Notes: generated by a model not told the origin, from the letters alone. 64,000 bases of DNA from Ornithinibacillus bavariensis (GCF_050433565.1 NZ_JBNPWZ010000002.1:372001-436000), one strand, 5' to 3'; positions 16,940 through 26,733 are shown, numbered from the stretch's first letter. Numbers and translations: made by a program.

Positions 16940-19183
16940 TTACTTTTTAATGATGGATTGAAGATAATCAACAACAGCATTGATTTCTTCTTCTGATAAG
17001 CTATCTCCAAATGGTGGCATATTACCACTTCCATTCTTTACCTGTGCAATTAGCTCATCTCGTGTTTTCTTCGAATTAATTAATTTCGGTCCGTTATGTC
17101 CACCGACTCCCTCAGCTCCATGACAAGCTAAGCAATTGTTCTCATATACCTTTAATCCTTTTGTTGTACTCTCATCTCCATCGGATGCAGTCATGCCCTG
17201 ACTTTTATCATTATCGGTATCCTTAAAGAACGGTGATGTATTAATCTTGTCCTTTGGTACATCATCTAAGGATGCATATTGTCCTTCCAACGAGAATGTA
17301 AAAATCTTATCCCCATGCGTAGTTCCAGCTAAGGAGTTTCCGCCTGAGAAAATGGTGATGTATTGCTTTCCATCTATTTCATAAGTTATAGGAGGTGCAT
17401 TTGCTCCAGCATCTGTTTTAAATTCCCATAACTGTTTACCGTCCTTCGCATTATAAGCGATAATCCGCCCATCATTATGTCCAACAAACACAAGGTTACC
17501 CTTTGTTGTTAATACGCCACTATATGCAAGAGCATCCCATTCATGCTGCCATGCAATTTTATTCGTTTTTACATCAATTGCAGTTACAGTTCCTCGGTTA
17601 GGAGCGTTTTCGATTGGCTGCATAACACTACCTATCCAATTCTGTCCTTGCTTATACTCATTTGCCTCATCACCTTCATGATGGGCATAAGCAAAGTAGG
17701 TCCAGTTTCCTAACACATAAAATAATTCTGTCTCCGGATTGTAAGCTGAAGGTGGCCAGTTTGCTCCCCCCTGTGGAGATGGTGTAATGGTCACCGGCTC
17801 ATCCCAAAAAGGTGTAAATAATTCTCCAATCTTGTAATCAAAGTCTTTACCCAAATCTTTATTCTTCATTTCATCTGTAATCGACTGAGGTACGAAGTTA
17901 TCGCCGATTGGATATGGCTGGGTAGCGGCTGTCTTTTGTCGTTTTTCTTGTGGTACTGGTCGATCCTCTATACCTATTAATGGTTTGCCATTTGTTCGAT
18001 CAAGTAAGTATACCCATCCAGTTTTTCCTGCTTGGCCAAGTCCCTTTCTCATTTTTCCATCTATTGTGGCATCAAATAGAATGACAGGGTTAGGCGCATC
18101 TAAATCCCAAATATCATGTTTTACTTCCTGAAAATGCCACTTATATTCTCCTGTAGTAGCATCCAACGCTAAGATGGATGCTGAGAAAAGGTTATCTCCC
18201 TCACGATTACTCCCATCAAAATCTGGAGATGCATTACCAGTTGATAAATATACCATGTTTAAGTCAGGGTCAATTGCTGGTGTTTGCCATATTGGGGCAC
18301 CACCCTTTAGCCAGCTATCGTTATCCTTTGGCCATGTTTCATGACCAACTTCACCTGGTCCAGGGACTGTATACGTACGCCATATCTCTCTTCCCATTTT
18401 AGCATCGTACGCTGCTAGATATCCACGAATACCGTACTCTCCACCTGCAACCCCAGTATAAATTTTTCCATCGTAATATAGTGGTGCAGAGGTAACGGTG
18501 TATCCTTTTTCCCAGTCGGCGACTGTAGTTTCCCAAAGGAGTTTTCCGGTTTTTTGATCAAGTGCAACTAGCCTCGCATCAAGTAAGCTTACATAAACTT
18601 TTCCATCACCAATAGCAACACCACGGCTTATCCACCCGCAGCAAGGAGTATCTAATCCGTCGGCAAGTTGGGGAACATACTCCCAAATGATTTCGCCAGT
18701 CTTAGCATCCAACGCTTGTACGACATTCGCTCCGGTAATGCTAAACATGATTCCGTCGTATACTAATGGGGTTTGCTCGCCGGAGTATTTAAACTCAAGT
18801 CCAGAGCCTAAGCTAGTCGCCCATTCTAGCTTTAATCCTTTAACATTCGATGCATTCACCTTGTCTAAAGGAGAATATCTTCTATTAAACAAATCTCCGC
18901 CATGGGTAATCCAATTAGTAGTTGGTGGAGTTGTTAAATCTTTAGCTGAAAAGTCTGGTGCTACTTTTCCGGTATAATCCTTATGCTGAACAGTTGTATG
19001 ATCCTCCTTTTCATTTGCATCGGATTCTTCATTTTTATTTTTATCTGGTTGCTTATTTCCTGTTTTGTTTTCTTCAACCGATGGCTCAGTGCCTTTCTCC
19101 TGCCCTACATTTTGATAAACTAAAAAACCTACTACAACTATAATGACGATTGCGGCAATGACAATCCAAGTTTGTCTGTTCAT
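16940..19183 (-). CDS. PQQ-dependent alcohol dehydrogenase with C-terminal cytochrome c domain
   Basis: A 747-residue type II quinohaemoprotein dehydrogenase. Order: membrane anchor (residues 7-24), charged linker (25-70), eight-bladed PQQ propeller (about 90-640), cytochrome c domain with CLACH (684-688) and probable axial Met722 in GNMPPF. The vicinal Cys181-Cys182 pair of PQQ alcohol dehydrogenases is present. The probable catalytic Asp360 is followed by Asp362 (WDLD); in methanol/ethanol dehydrogenases an Asp at +2 marks lanthanide-dependent enzymes, though membrane glucose dehydrogenases also carry it. It would pass electrons from alcohol or aldehyde oxidation to the respiratory chain. 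AAAGGAG precedes the ATG. Confidence 0.92.
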   Translation of the reverse strand: MNRQTWIVIAAIVIIVVVGFLVYQNVGQEKGTEPSVEENKTGNKQPDKNKNEESDANEKEDHTTVQHKDYTGKVAPDFSAKDLTTPPTTNWITHGGDLFNRRYSPLDKVNASNVKGLKLEWATSLGSGLEFKYSGEQTPLVYDGIMFSITGANVVQALDAKTGEIIWEYVPQLADGLDTPCCGWISRGVAIGDGKVYVSLLDARLVALDQKTGKLLWETTVADWEKGYTVTSAPLYYDGKIYTGVAGGEYGIRGYLAAYDAKMGREIWRTYTVPGPGEVGHETWPKDNDSWLKGGAPIWQTPAIDPDLNMVYLSTGNASPDFDGSNREGDNLFSASILALDATTGEYKWHFQEVKHDIWDLDAPNPVILFDATIDGKMRKGLGQAGKTGWVYLLDRTNGKPLIGIEDRPVPQEKRQKTAATQPYPIGDNFVPQSITDEMKNKDLGKDFDYKIGELFTPFWDEPVTITPSPQGGANWPPSAYNPETELFYVLGNWTYFAYAHHEGDEANEYKQGQNWIGSVMQPIENAPNRGTVTAIDVKTNKIAWQHEWDALAYSGVLTTKGNLVFVGHNDGRIIAYNAKDGKQLWEFKTDAGANAPPITYEIDGKQYITIFSGGNSLAGTTHGDKIFTFSLEGQYASLDDVPKDKINTSPFFKDTDNDKSQGMTASDGDESTTKGLKVYENNCLACHGAEGVGGHNGPKLINSKKTRDELIAQVKNGSGNMPPFGDSLSEEEINAVVDYLQSIIKK

Positions 19184-19766
19184 CTTCTTATCTCCTTTCT
19201 TACTGAATGAAAATCAGTGGTTTATCTGGTCTAACTAAGTAAAGCATTTGCCTTCAAGTACTAATTATGAAGGCGAAATTCACATATAATTTGCCCTTAT
19301 ATTTGTAAATTACCCTTTTCGACTTGAAAAATCTTAGTGATTTATTTTTATGATCTTTTCATAATTTGTAAGGTCTTTGCTATGAGAGCAGATAAGATAG
19401 GAGGAACAAACAACAAGTACGTAAATGGTGAAGAACGTCATACAGACCAAAGTGTTGCATGAACTGCTAGCTTTGCTATTAGGATGCTAGTTTCAAGTAG
19501 TTCAGTACAATAATAATTAATTAGGAAATATTTAGGTGAATTTCCGTAAAATGTCCATTTTTTCGAATGGATGAATATAATGGTTAAGGGGAAGCTGTCA
19601 TGCTGAACGTTATTCGACAATCATTCTCGGAATCTGACAAAAATCTATTTTTGTCATTCAAAATAAGATCATTCTGTTTTATAATAGATTTAAAGTGTTG
19701 CAAACGATGAGTTGTATCGCAACTTGGCGGGAGCAAGCTTAATTTTTTATCTAGGAGATTGATAGA
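19184..19766. promoter_or_regulatory. Intergenic region between divergent genes; possible promoter and palindrome
   Basis: 583 bp with no convincing gene; a 60-codon minus-strand ORF at 19438-19620 lacks coding character. Just upstream of the DUF4015 gene are a perfect palindrome GACAAAAATCTATTTTTGTC (19636-19655) and TTCAAA-17 bp-TATAAT (19657-19685), so the palindrome ends right before the -35 and could be an operator. The half near 19184-19400 is AT-rich and presumably carries the PQQ dehydrogenase promoter. Confidence 0.4.
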
Positions 19767-20996
19767 ATGAAAAATTTACAGCTTAAGAGGTTTACTATTC
19801 CGCTAGTTCTCCTACTAGTCATTGCACTTCCATTTGCGATACCATTTAAGAGTAGTGGGGAAGAGGAGTTAACTGCATCTGATCATACACAGAGAAAAAC
19901 AGTAATTCAGCCCTTAGATCAAAATACGAATTTCAAACGTTTTGTATTTGATTCTGGTTATCATTTCGAATATCCTGATGCTGTACGTGGTATATACGTA
20001 ACTGGGCATTCAGCAGGTGGTAGTCGATTTGATTCCTTGATAAAACTCGTCAATACAACAGACTTGAATGCGATGGTAATTGATATTAAGGATGATTTTG
20101 GAAATTTAACATTTACACCAGAAAAGGGGTCCCCATTTGCGGAGTTAGGGCAAAATTATATTAAGGATCCAGTTAAAATGATGCAAACATTAGAAGAAAA
20201 TAATATCTATCCAATTGCTAGGATTGTTGTTTTCAAGGATAGTGTGCTTGCTAACTCTAATCCAGAATTATCTTTTACAGAAAACGATGGGACTGTTTGG
20301 AAGAATGGACGTGGAGAATCCTTTGTTAATCCGTTTTTGAAGGAAGTTTGGGATCATAATGTAGCAATTGCAAAAATTGCAGCAGAAATGGGATTCCAAG
20401 AAATTCAATTTGATTATGTACGATTTCCAGAAGGCTTCGAGCGTCGTGATAAAGAGCTAGGCTATTCGGAAGGTGAATATGCCGATGACGATATTGATAA
20501 TGTTCAAAAACGAGTTCAAGCTGTAACAGATTTTGTTGCATATGCTAAAAAGGAATTAGAAGCATATGATGTGGATGTTGCAGTTGATATATTTGGATAT
20601 TCAGCAACGATTCCAGAGGCACCCGGAATTGGGCAGAACTTCTCAAAAATTTCTGAAAATGTTGATGTTATTTCGTCTATGATTTATCCAAGTCACTGGT
20701 CTAACAACTATTTCGGAATTCCACTACCTGATAGAGAACCTTACCGTTTAACGGATGAATATGCAAAGGTTGAGAATGAGGTCCTTGGTAAATTAGCAAA
20801 TCCACCGGTCTCCAGACCGTGGATACAGGACTTTGAGGCTCCGTGGATTTATAATGGTACTGGTATACCAGTTACACAATATGGTAAAGCTGAGGTAGAG
20901 GCACAAATAAAAGCTCTTCAAGATAATGGTATACATGAGTTCTTAATTTGGAATGCTGGTAACTCATATACACAAAACGTTGATTATACACCATAA
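19767..20996 (+). CDS. Putative glycoside hydrolase (DUF4015 family), secreted or membrane-anchored
   Basis: A 409-residue protein. An N-terminal hydrophobic signal/anchor (residues 10-28) is followed by a TIM-barrel-like DUF4015 domain starting at VRGIYVTGHSAGG, with acidic residues in VIDIKDDFG and IQFDYVRFPEG, likely in the active-site region. It is thought to act on cell-wall or extracellular polysaccharide; the substrate is unknown. AGGAGATTG precedes the ATG. A strong terminator follows. Confidence 0.87.
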   Translation: MKNLQLKRFTIPLVLLLVIALPFAIPFKSSGEEELTASDHTQRKTVIQPLDQNTNFKRFVFDSGYHFEYPDAVRGIYVTGHSAGGSRFDSLIKLVNTTDLNAMVIDIKDDFGNLTFTPEKGSPFAELGQNYIKDPVKMMQTLEENNIYPIARIVVFKDSVLANSNPELSFTENDGTVWKNGRGESFVNPFLKEVWDHNVAIAKIAAEMGFQEIQFDYVRFPEGFERRDKELGYSEGEYADDDIDNVQKRVQAVTDFVAYAKKELEAYDVDVAVDIFGYSATIPEAPGIGQNFSKISENVDVISSMIYPSHWSNNYFGIPLPDREPYRLTDEYAKVENEVLGKLANPPVSRPWIQDFEAPWIYNGTGIPVTQYGKAEVEAQIKALQDNGIHEFLIWNAGNSYTQNVDYTP

Positions 20997-21002
20997 TTAA
21001 TG

Positions 21003-21041
21003 AAAAAAAGCGAAACTTTTAGTAAAAGTTTCGCTTTTTTT
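21003..21041 (+). terminator. Terminator of the DUF4015 gene
   Basis: AAAAAAAGCGAAACTTTT pairs with AAAAGTTTCGCTTTTTTT around a 3-base loop. Confidence 0.9.
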
Positions 21042-21143
21042 CATATTCCTGCACATACTTAACCTATACAGCATGAAAGCTGATTTAACATTTTTCTTTG
21101 CTTTCGTTATACTAACAAGGACAAAAGAAGAGGGAGTAGATCC

Positions 21144-21728
21144 ATGGATTGGTATGAAAAGCTAAGTAAGTACTTTCCTATTGAAGAAATGAAGTCTAAA
21201 GAGCATATGGAGCTTTTATTAAAGGAAAAGGGTGATGTTTATCATAAAGATGAGGGATCCCATCATGTACTCATGTATGCTGAATTCGATACCTTTATTT
21301 TTATTGATTATTTATGGGTATCTGCAAAATCAAGGGGACAAGGAATCGGCCATAAGCTTATAGAAAAACTAAAAGAACATAACAAACCGATTATTTTAGA
21401 AGTTGAACCAATTGATTATGATGACAGTGATACCGAAAAGAGATTGTCTTTCTATAAGCGAGAAGGTTTTACCCATGCACAATCGATAGGCTATAATCGA
21501 CGATCGTTAGCGACTAATAAAGAAAGTCCAATGGAAATTCTATATTGGTCTCCAAATAATGAATCAGAGGAAGTAATTTTTAAAAAGATGTGCAAAATGT
21601 ACGAATCTATTCATACCTATAAGGACGAAGAAATATATGGTAAAGCATATCAACCAGTAGAAGAAGTGTTAATTTATGATGAAGACCGTGAAGCAGAAGA
21701 TATTCTAGCTAGATTGGATAAAAAGTAA
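21144..21728 (+). CDS. yjbC: YjbC-like GNAT acetyltransferase
   Basis: A 194-residue protein with an N-terminal GNAT fold (acetyl-CoA loop around SRGQGIGHKLI) and an acidic C-terminal extension. It is directly upstream of spx, as yjbC is in B. subtilis. Here it is separated from spx by nearly 400 bp containing a terminator-like structure and a separate promoter, so co-transcription is likely only partial. The substrate is unknown. AGAGGGAG precedes the ATG. Confidence 0.87.
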   Translation: MDWYEKLSKYFPIEEMKSKEHMELLLKEKGDVYHKDEGSHHVLMYAEFDTFIFIDYLWVSAKSRGQGIGHKLIEKLKEHNKPIILEVEPIDYDDSDTEKRLSFYKREGFTHAQSIGYNRRSLATNKESPMEILYWSPNNESEEVIFKKMCKMYESIHTYKDEEIYGKAYQPVEEVLIYDEDREAEDILARLDKK

Positions 21729-21759
21729 TATGCACTTGAAATACAAAAATTAAAAGATG

Positions 21760-21834
21760 GCAGGGATTTAACTCGCCAAAGGTAGTTGTGAATACTATCT
21801 TTGGAAGAATTTTATTGATCCCTGCTGTTTTTTT
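21760..21834 (+). terminator. Branched terminator downstream of yjbC
   Basis: An outer stem (GCAGGGAT with ATCCCTGC) encloses an inner hairpin (CCAAAGGTAGT with ACTATCTTTGG, small defects) and is followed by a T8 run. The overall shape is a two-tier hairpin longer than usual terminators. The stretch 21835-22030 shows no gene. Confidence 0.75.
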
Positions 21835-22035
21835 TATTATTCCAGAAATTTCATGTATTTGAATCTTCTCTTGTAACTAGTGTGTTACTGTTACTTCATA
21901 TCAAATAAGTAAAGGGATTTTTAACAAAAGGTCAAAGTAGAAATGAAGTTTTTTTAAAATGAAATATGGGAAGAAAACCAAAATAAGAACTTTTTATGAA
22001 CATTGAGAAAGTAGCAGTATGCACCTATCGTTTAC

Positions 22036-22066
22036 TTGACAAGTATAGTATACTTAGAGATATAAG
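22036..22066 (+). promoter_or_regulatory. spx promoter with palindromic operator
   Basis: A perfect -35 TTGACA (22036-22041) is followed by GATATA at 17 bp or TATAAG at 19 bp. Inside the spacer lies the exact palindrome AAGTATAGTATACTT (22041-22055), and TACTT-gac-AAGTA overlaps the -35. In B. subtilis, spx promoters are repressed by YodB and PerR under non-stress conditions. A repressor site here is therefore plausible, but which one cannot be told. Confidence 0.6.
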
Positions 22067-22126
22067 TTATTTAAACTTATTATAATTTAATAATAAACGT
22101 AGACATACCTTAAGGAGTGAAGTAAG

Positions 22127-22522
22127 ATGGTAACACTCTATACCTCACCAAGCTGTACATCATGTAGAAAAGCAAAAGTTTGGCTTGAGAATAATAATAT
22201 TCCTTATCAAGAAAGGAATATATTCTCGGAAGGCTTATCACTAGATGAAATTAAGGAAATTCTTCGTATGACCGAAGACGGTACAGACGAAATAATTTCT
22301 ACACGTTCTAAAGCTTTTCAAGAATTAAATGTAAATATTGAGCAGCTTCCGTTAAAGGATTTATTTACGTTAATTCAACAAAATCCAGGTTTATTAAGAC
22401 GACCTATTATTTTGGATGAGAAGAGACTTCAGGTAGGTTATAACGAAGATGAGATTCGCAGATTTTTGCCAAGGACGGTACGCACATTCCAATTACGTGA
22501 TGCCATTCGCATGGTAAATTAA
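22127..22522 (+). CDS. spx: Spx, redox-stress global regulator
   Basis: A 131-residue ArsC-fold protein that binds the RNA polymerase alpha C-terminal domain and activates thiol-stress genes. The redox switch CxxC is Cys10/Cys13 (SPSCTSCRK); Gly52 (alpha-CTD contact) and Arg92 (in LLRRPIILDEKR) are present. Spx is degraded by ClpXP with the adaptor YjbH, encoded 5 kb downstream at 27387. AAGGAGTG precedes the ATG. A dedicated promoter and a terminator frame it. Confidence 0.97.
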   Translation: MVTLYTSPSCTSCRKAKVWLENNNIPYQERNIFSEGLSLDEIKEILRMTEDGTDEIISTRSKAFQELNVNIEQLPLKDLFTLIQQNPGLLRRPIILDEKRLQVGYNEDEIRRFLPRTVRTFQLRDAIRMVN

Positions 22523-22549
22523 GGATACAATGATATAAAAAGTAATTAT

Positions 22550-22579
22550 CGCAGATCGAAATAGACGGTCTGCGTTTTT
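22550..22579 (+). terminator. Terminator of spx
   Basis: CGCAGA and TCTGCG arms around a 13-base loop, followed by T5. Confidence 0.75.
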
Positions 22580-22779
22580 CATCACTAATTATAGGCAAAT
22601 AATTAATGACAAATAGATAATATTACGTTAAAATAATACTTTAAATAATTAGATATAGGCATATTAATTTTCAAAATGCAATATGCTAACATACAATATA
22701 GGAAAGAGACAAAAATCCATTGATATAGATAATGCGAATAAGCTCTTCTCAAGAATTTCAAAAGAAGGGAGAGAATTAC

Positions 22780-23463
22780 ATGGAAATCGAAAGAATTAAT
22801 GAGAATACGGTAAAATTCTTTATCTCCTATGTAGATATTGAAGATCGAGGGTTTCAGCGAGAAGAAATTTGGTACAATCGCGAACGTAGTGAACAATTAT
22901 TCTGGCAAATGATGGATGAAGTAAACTACAAGGAGGACTTTCATGTAGAAGGCCCTTTGTGGATTCAAGTCCATGCGCTGGAAAAAGGATTAGAGATAGT
23001 AGTAACGAAGGCTCAGCTATCTAAGAACGGTGATAATTTGGAATTCCCGTTGGATGATGAAGGCTCGACAATAGATATTCCAATTGATGAAAAAGTTGAA
23101 ACATATTTGGAGGAAAAATTCGGTAAAAGTGAAAACGAAGACCTCGATGAGGACTTTATCGAAGAAAACCTTTGGATTATTGCAAGCTTTGATGACTTTG
23201 AGGATGTAATTCAGTTAAGCCATCATTTCCAAGAAGATACGAATAGTGAGGAAGAAACACTATATTATTATAATGGTAAATATTATCTTTATATGGAGTT
23301 TTCACAGGATGTTCTCGATGATCATGCACAAGAGGATATTATATCACGCGTATTTGAATATGGAGAAGACTCTGATATGACCATCCACGTACTTGATGAA
23401 TATGGTAAGAAAATATTTGATACCAATACATTTGAAGAAGTACGATCCTATTTCTCAGCATAA
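22780..23463 (+). CDS. mecA: Adaptor protein MecA
   Basis: A 227-residue adaptor that targets substrates such as ComK to ClpCP. The N-terminal substrate-binding part (MEIERINENTVKFFIS...) is joined by an acidic linker (about residues 80-130) to the C-terminal ClpC-binding domain, as in B. subtilis. The start at 22780 follows AAGGGAG; an in-frame ATG at 22732 lacks support. It sits between spx and coiA, as in B. subtilis. Confidence 0.95.
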   Translation: MEIERINENTVKFFISYVDIEDRGFQREEIWYNRERSEQLFWQMMDEVNYKEDFHVEGPLWIQVHALEKGLEIVVTKAQLSKNGDNLEFPLDDEGSTIDIPIDEKVETYLEEKFGKSENEDLDEDFIEENLWIIASFDDFEDVIQLSHHFQEDTNSEEETLYYYNGKYYLYMEFSQDVLDDHAQEDIISRVFEYGEDSDMTIHVLDEYGKKIFDTNTFEEVRSYFSA

Positions 23464-23465
23464 TT

Positions 23466-23496
23466 AGAGATACCTAAATTGGTATCTCTTTTTTTG
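23466..23496 (+). terminator. Terminator of mecA
   Basis: AGAGATACC pairs with GGTATCTCT (6-base loop), followed by a T-run. Confidence 0.88.
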
Positions 23497-23558
23497 TTAT
23501 AAAATGTAGAAGGAAATTTGTCACCTTTATCGAATTATAGAAGTTGGAGGTGATTTTT

Positions 23559-24743
23559 TTGCTTCAAGCAAAATTGAAAACAGGAAAATTAGTCACATTA
23601 TTTCACTTAACTAGGGATGAAATAGCAATACTTCGAGTAAAGGAAAACTTTTTCTGCCCTACCTGTAATGAAAGGGTTATTGTCAAAGCTGGTAATAAGA
23701 CTATCCCACATTTTTCCCATGTAGCTAGGACACACTGTCTGTCATATGACAAGGGGGAAGGCGCTTATCATGAGACGGGTAAGTTACTACTATTCGAGTG
23801 GCTCCGCAGACAAGGTATTTCGGTGAGATTAGAAGAATATATTCCAGAAATAAAACAGCGACCCGATTTGCTTATATGCCTAAATAGGAAAAAAGTAGCT
23901 ATCGAATATCAATGTGCTACTACTACTCCACAGGAAATACATTCACGGACAAAAGGTTATCAATCTATGGGAATAACTCCCATCTGGATATTAGGAGCAA
24001 ACCAATTCAAACGGATTGGAAGAAACACCATAAAGATAAATTTATTCACGCTTCAATTTCTTCATCAGTTTAATGCCAAATTTTCACCTACTTGGTACTT
24101 CTTTGATTCTCAAACCTCCCATTTCATCATCACAAAAAATCCCTATCTAACCCGAAACAAGCAGGCAGTCATAAATATTACCATGAAGAAACTTCATCAA
24201 TTACGGTTTGTTGATTTGTTTAAAGCAAGTGATATAAATTTGAAATTGTTATTTCATGAATGGAAAAAAGCAAAATATCGCTTTAGAATAAGCCAGCCAA
24301 CCAGACCTTATGGTAGCGAACTTGTCTGGCAGCGGTGGCTATATGAAAAAAGAATGCACCGAGAGCACATTACACCTCTCGTATATCTTCCGGTGGCGTC
24401 TCAATTTCTAATGAAAACAGAGCCCTGGGATTGGCAAAGTAGAATCTGCCTGGAGATTATAGCCCCAATCCCTATAGGAGGAAGATTTTCTTTAGAAGCC
24501 TGTGAAACAAAACTACCTCCCTATCAAAAGCTCCCATTAATAAATGCCTCGTTAAATCCTATAGAAGAATTTCTTCAACTGTTAGTACTTCTCCATATTT
24601 TAAAAGAACTACCAAATAAAGCCTATGTAAAAATTGCTGAAATAAAGCATTTTGACCACATAGAAAAAGCAATTTTAGGTGATGCTAAAATTATCGACAA
24701 GATTTGCAAAATTTTGAGTGCAAAATACGAGCATGATTCCTAA
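23559..24743 (+). CDS. coiA: CoiA-like competence protein
   Basis: A 394-residue CoiA-family protein involved in genetic competence. The N-terminal zinc-like segment (Cys33, Cys36, then HFSH near 51-54 and Cys60) leads into a nuclease-like core with RPDLLI (Asp103) and VAIEYQ (Glu116, Gln118), a PD-(D/E)xK-type arrangement. The start is TTG at 23559 with GGAGGTGA at good spacing; an in-frame TTG at 23544 overlaps that site. Position after mecA matches B. subtilis yjbF. Confidence 0.9.
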   Translation: MLQAKLKTGKLVTLFHLTRDEIAILRVKENFFCPTCNERVIVKAGNKTIPHFSHVARTHCLSYDKGEGAYHETGKLLLFEWLRRQGISVRLEEYIPEIKQRPDLLICLNRKKVAIEYQCATTTPQEIHSRTKGYQSMGITPIWILGANQFKRIGRNTIKINLFTLQFLHQFNAKFSPTWYFFDSQTSHFIITKNPYLTRNKQAVINITMKKLHQLRFVDLFKASDINLKLLFHEWKKAKYRFRISQPTRPYGSELVWQRWLYEKRMHREHITPLVYLPVASQFLMKTEPWDWQSRICLEIIAPIPIGGRFSLEACETKLPPYQKLPLINASLNPIEEFLQLLVLLHILKELPNKAYVKIAEIKHFDHIEKAILGDAKIIDKICKILSAKYEHDS

Positions 24744-24915
24744 TTGTTTCGTTATACTAAATAATATAGTTATTCAGTAAGAACTTTTCCTTTAGGACAT
24801 AGAAGAGGATATAATAATTCTTTGTGAATAAGGGAAATAGTATTCTTCTATTGGAATACAATTGTTTTCTAACCGAATTACTATTTATAGAAAGAATGAT
24901 AAAGGAGGAACAAAT

Positions 24916-26730
24916 TTGGCAAAGCAGGCGAAAGAACTTCAATCAAGAAATGAAGTACCTGTTGAACGTACATGGAGATTAGAGGATATCTTCGCTACGG
25001 ACACAGAGTGGGAGGAAGAGCTTAATAGCTTAAAAGGAGAAATTCCTAAAATTACAGAATATCAGGGGAAGGTAGCGGATACTGCTGATTCACTTTACAG
25101 TGTATTAAAGCTTCAAGATGAGCTATCGGAAAGACTAGGAAAACTTTATACATATGCGCATATGCGCTATGATCAAGATACTACTAATTCCTTTTATCAA
25201 GCAGTGAATGCTAAAGCAGAAAGTATTCTTACACTAGCACAAAGTTCGATGAGTTTTTTAGTCCCAGAGATATTAAAAGCAAATGAAGCTGAAATAAAAG
25301 GTTTTTTAGCAGAAAAGGAAGAACTAAGACTCTATGAGCATGTATTGAATGAAATATTGAGACAGCGAAAGCATGTGTTAAGTGAAACAGAGGAAGCACT
25401 ATTAGCAGAAGCCTCTGAGGCATTATCAACTGGTTCACAGACCTTTAGTATGTTAAACAATGCTGATTTGAAATTCCCTAGTATAAAGAATGAAAAGGGA
25501 GAAGAAGTTGATTTAACACATGGTCGCTATGGAACATTTTTAGAATCAAAGGACCGTCGTGTAAGAAAAGATGCATTTGAAGCAATGTATACAACATATG
25601 GTCAATTTAAAAATACGTTTGCTTCCACTTTAGGTGGAACGGTTAAAGCACATAATTTTGATGCTAAAGTGCATCATTATGATTCAGCAAGACAGGCTGC
25701 TTTGGATAGTAACAATATCCCGGAGACGGTTTATGATAATCTTGTTGAGGCTGTAAATGAGCGCTTACCATTATTACATCGCTACGCTAAGCTTCGTAAA
25801 GAGGTACTAGGTATTGATGAGGTTCATATGTATGATATGTATGCACCTTTAGTTCAAGATGTCGATATGGAAATCCCTTATGATGAAGCTCAGCAATATG
25901 TGTTTGATAGCTTAAAGGTTCTTGGCGAGGAGTATGATGAAGTTCTAAAAGAGAGCTTTTCTAATCGTTGGATTGATGTAGAAGAAAATAAAGGAAAACG
26001 TAGTGGTGCTTATTCTTCAGGAGCATATGGCACAAATCCGTACATCTTATTAAACTGGCAGGATCGAGTTAATGATCTATTTACTCTCGTTCATGAGCTT
26101 GGCCATTCTGTTCACAGTTATTTTACAAGAAAATTCCAACCATACCGTTATGGAAACTATTCTATTTTTGTTGCTGAAGTTGCTTCCACTACCAATGAAG
26201 CATTATTAAATGATTATATGTTAAAAACAATAGAAGACGAAAAACAAAAGCTATATTTACTAAACCATTTCTTAGAAGGATTCCGTGCGACCTTATTCCG
26301 TCAAACAATGTTTGCTGAATTTGAACATGAAATTCATAAGCGTGCACAGGAAGGGGAAGCATTAACTGCTGATTATTTAACAAGCATTTACTATGATTTA
26401 AATAAAAAGTATTTTGGAGAAGATGTTGTATCAGATGAAGAAATCGGACTAGAGTGGGCAAGAATTCCTCATTTTTATTACAACTACTATGTCTACCAAT
26501 ATGCAACTGGATACTCAGCAGCAACAGCTTTGGCTAGTAAAATCCTATCTGGTGAAGAAGGAGCAGTTGATCGTTACTTAAACTTCCTAAAAGCAGGAAG
26601 CAGTGACTATCCAATTGAAGTATTGAAAAAAGCTGGTGTCGATATGACTTCAAAACAACCTATCTTGGATGCATTAGATGTGTTTGAAGAAAAGCTGAAT
26701 GAAATGGAACAGTTATTATTGCATAAATAA
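24916..26730 (+). CDS. pepF: Oligoendopeptidase F
   Basis: A zinc metallopeptidase of the M3 family, 604 residues, cytosolic, cleaving oligopeptides. The zinc motif HELGH lies near residue 390 (LVHELGHSVHSYF) with the downstream Glu in the usual place. TTG at 24916 is chosen because AAAGGAGG precedes it by the right distance; the frame is open further upstream to an unsupported ATG at 24862. It follows coiA as in B. subtilis yjbG. Confidence 0.95.
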   Translation: MAKQAKELQSRNEVPVERTWRLEDIFATDTEWEEELNSLKGEIPKITEYQGKVADTADSLYSVLKLQDELSERLGKLYTYAHMRYDQDTTNSFYQAVNAKAESILTLAQSSMSFLVPEILKANEAEIKGFLAEKEELRLYEHVLNEILRQRKHVLSETEEALLAEASEALSTGSQTFSMLNNADLKFPSIKNEKGEEVDLTHGRYGTFLESKDRRVRKDAFEAMYTTYGQFKNTFASTLGGTVKAHNFDAKVHHYDSARQAALDSNNIPETVYDNLVEAVNERLPLLHRYAKLRKEVLGIDEVHMYDMYAPLVQDVDMEIPYDEAQQYVFDSLKVLGEEYDEVLKESFSNRWIDVEENKGKRSGAYSSGAYGTNPYILLNWQDRVNDLFTLVHELGHSVHSYFTRKFQPYRYGNYSIFVAEVASTTNEALLNDYMLKTIEDEKQKLYLLNHFLEGFRATLFRQTMFAEFEHEIHKRAQEGEALTADYLTSIYYDLNKKYFGEDVVSDEEIGLEWARIPHFYYNYYVYQYATGYSAATALASKILSGEEGAVDRYLNFLKAGSSDYPIEVLKKAGVDMTSKQPILDALDVFEEKLNEMEQLLLHK

Positions 26731-26733
26731 TAG

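Noticed and set aside
19438..19620. 60-codon minus-strand ORF in the PQQ/DUF4015 gap
   Set aside because: No ribosome site and no recognisable domain.
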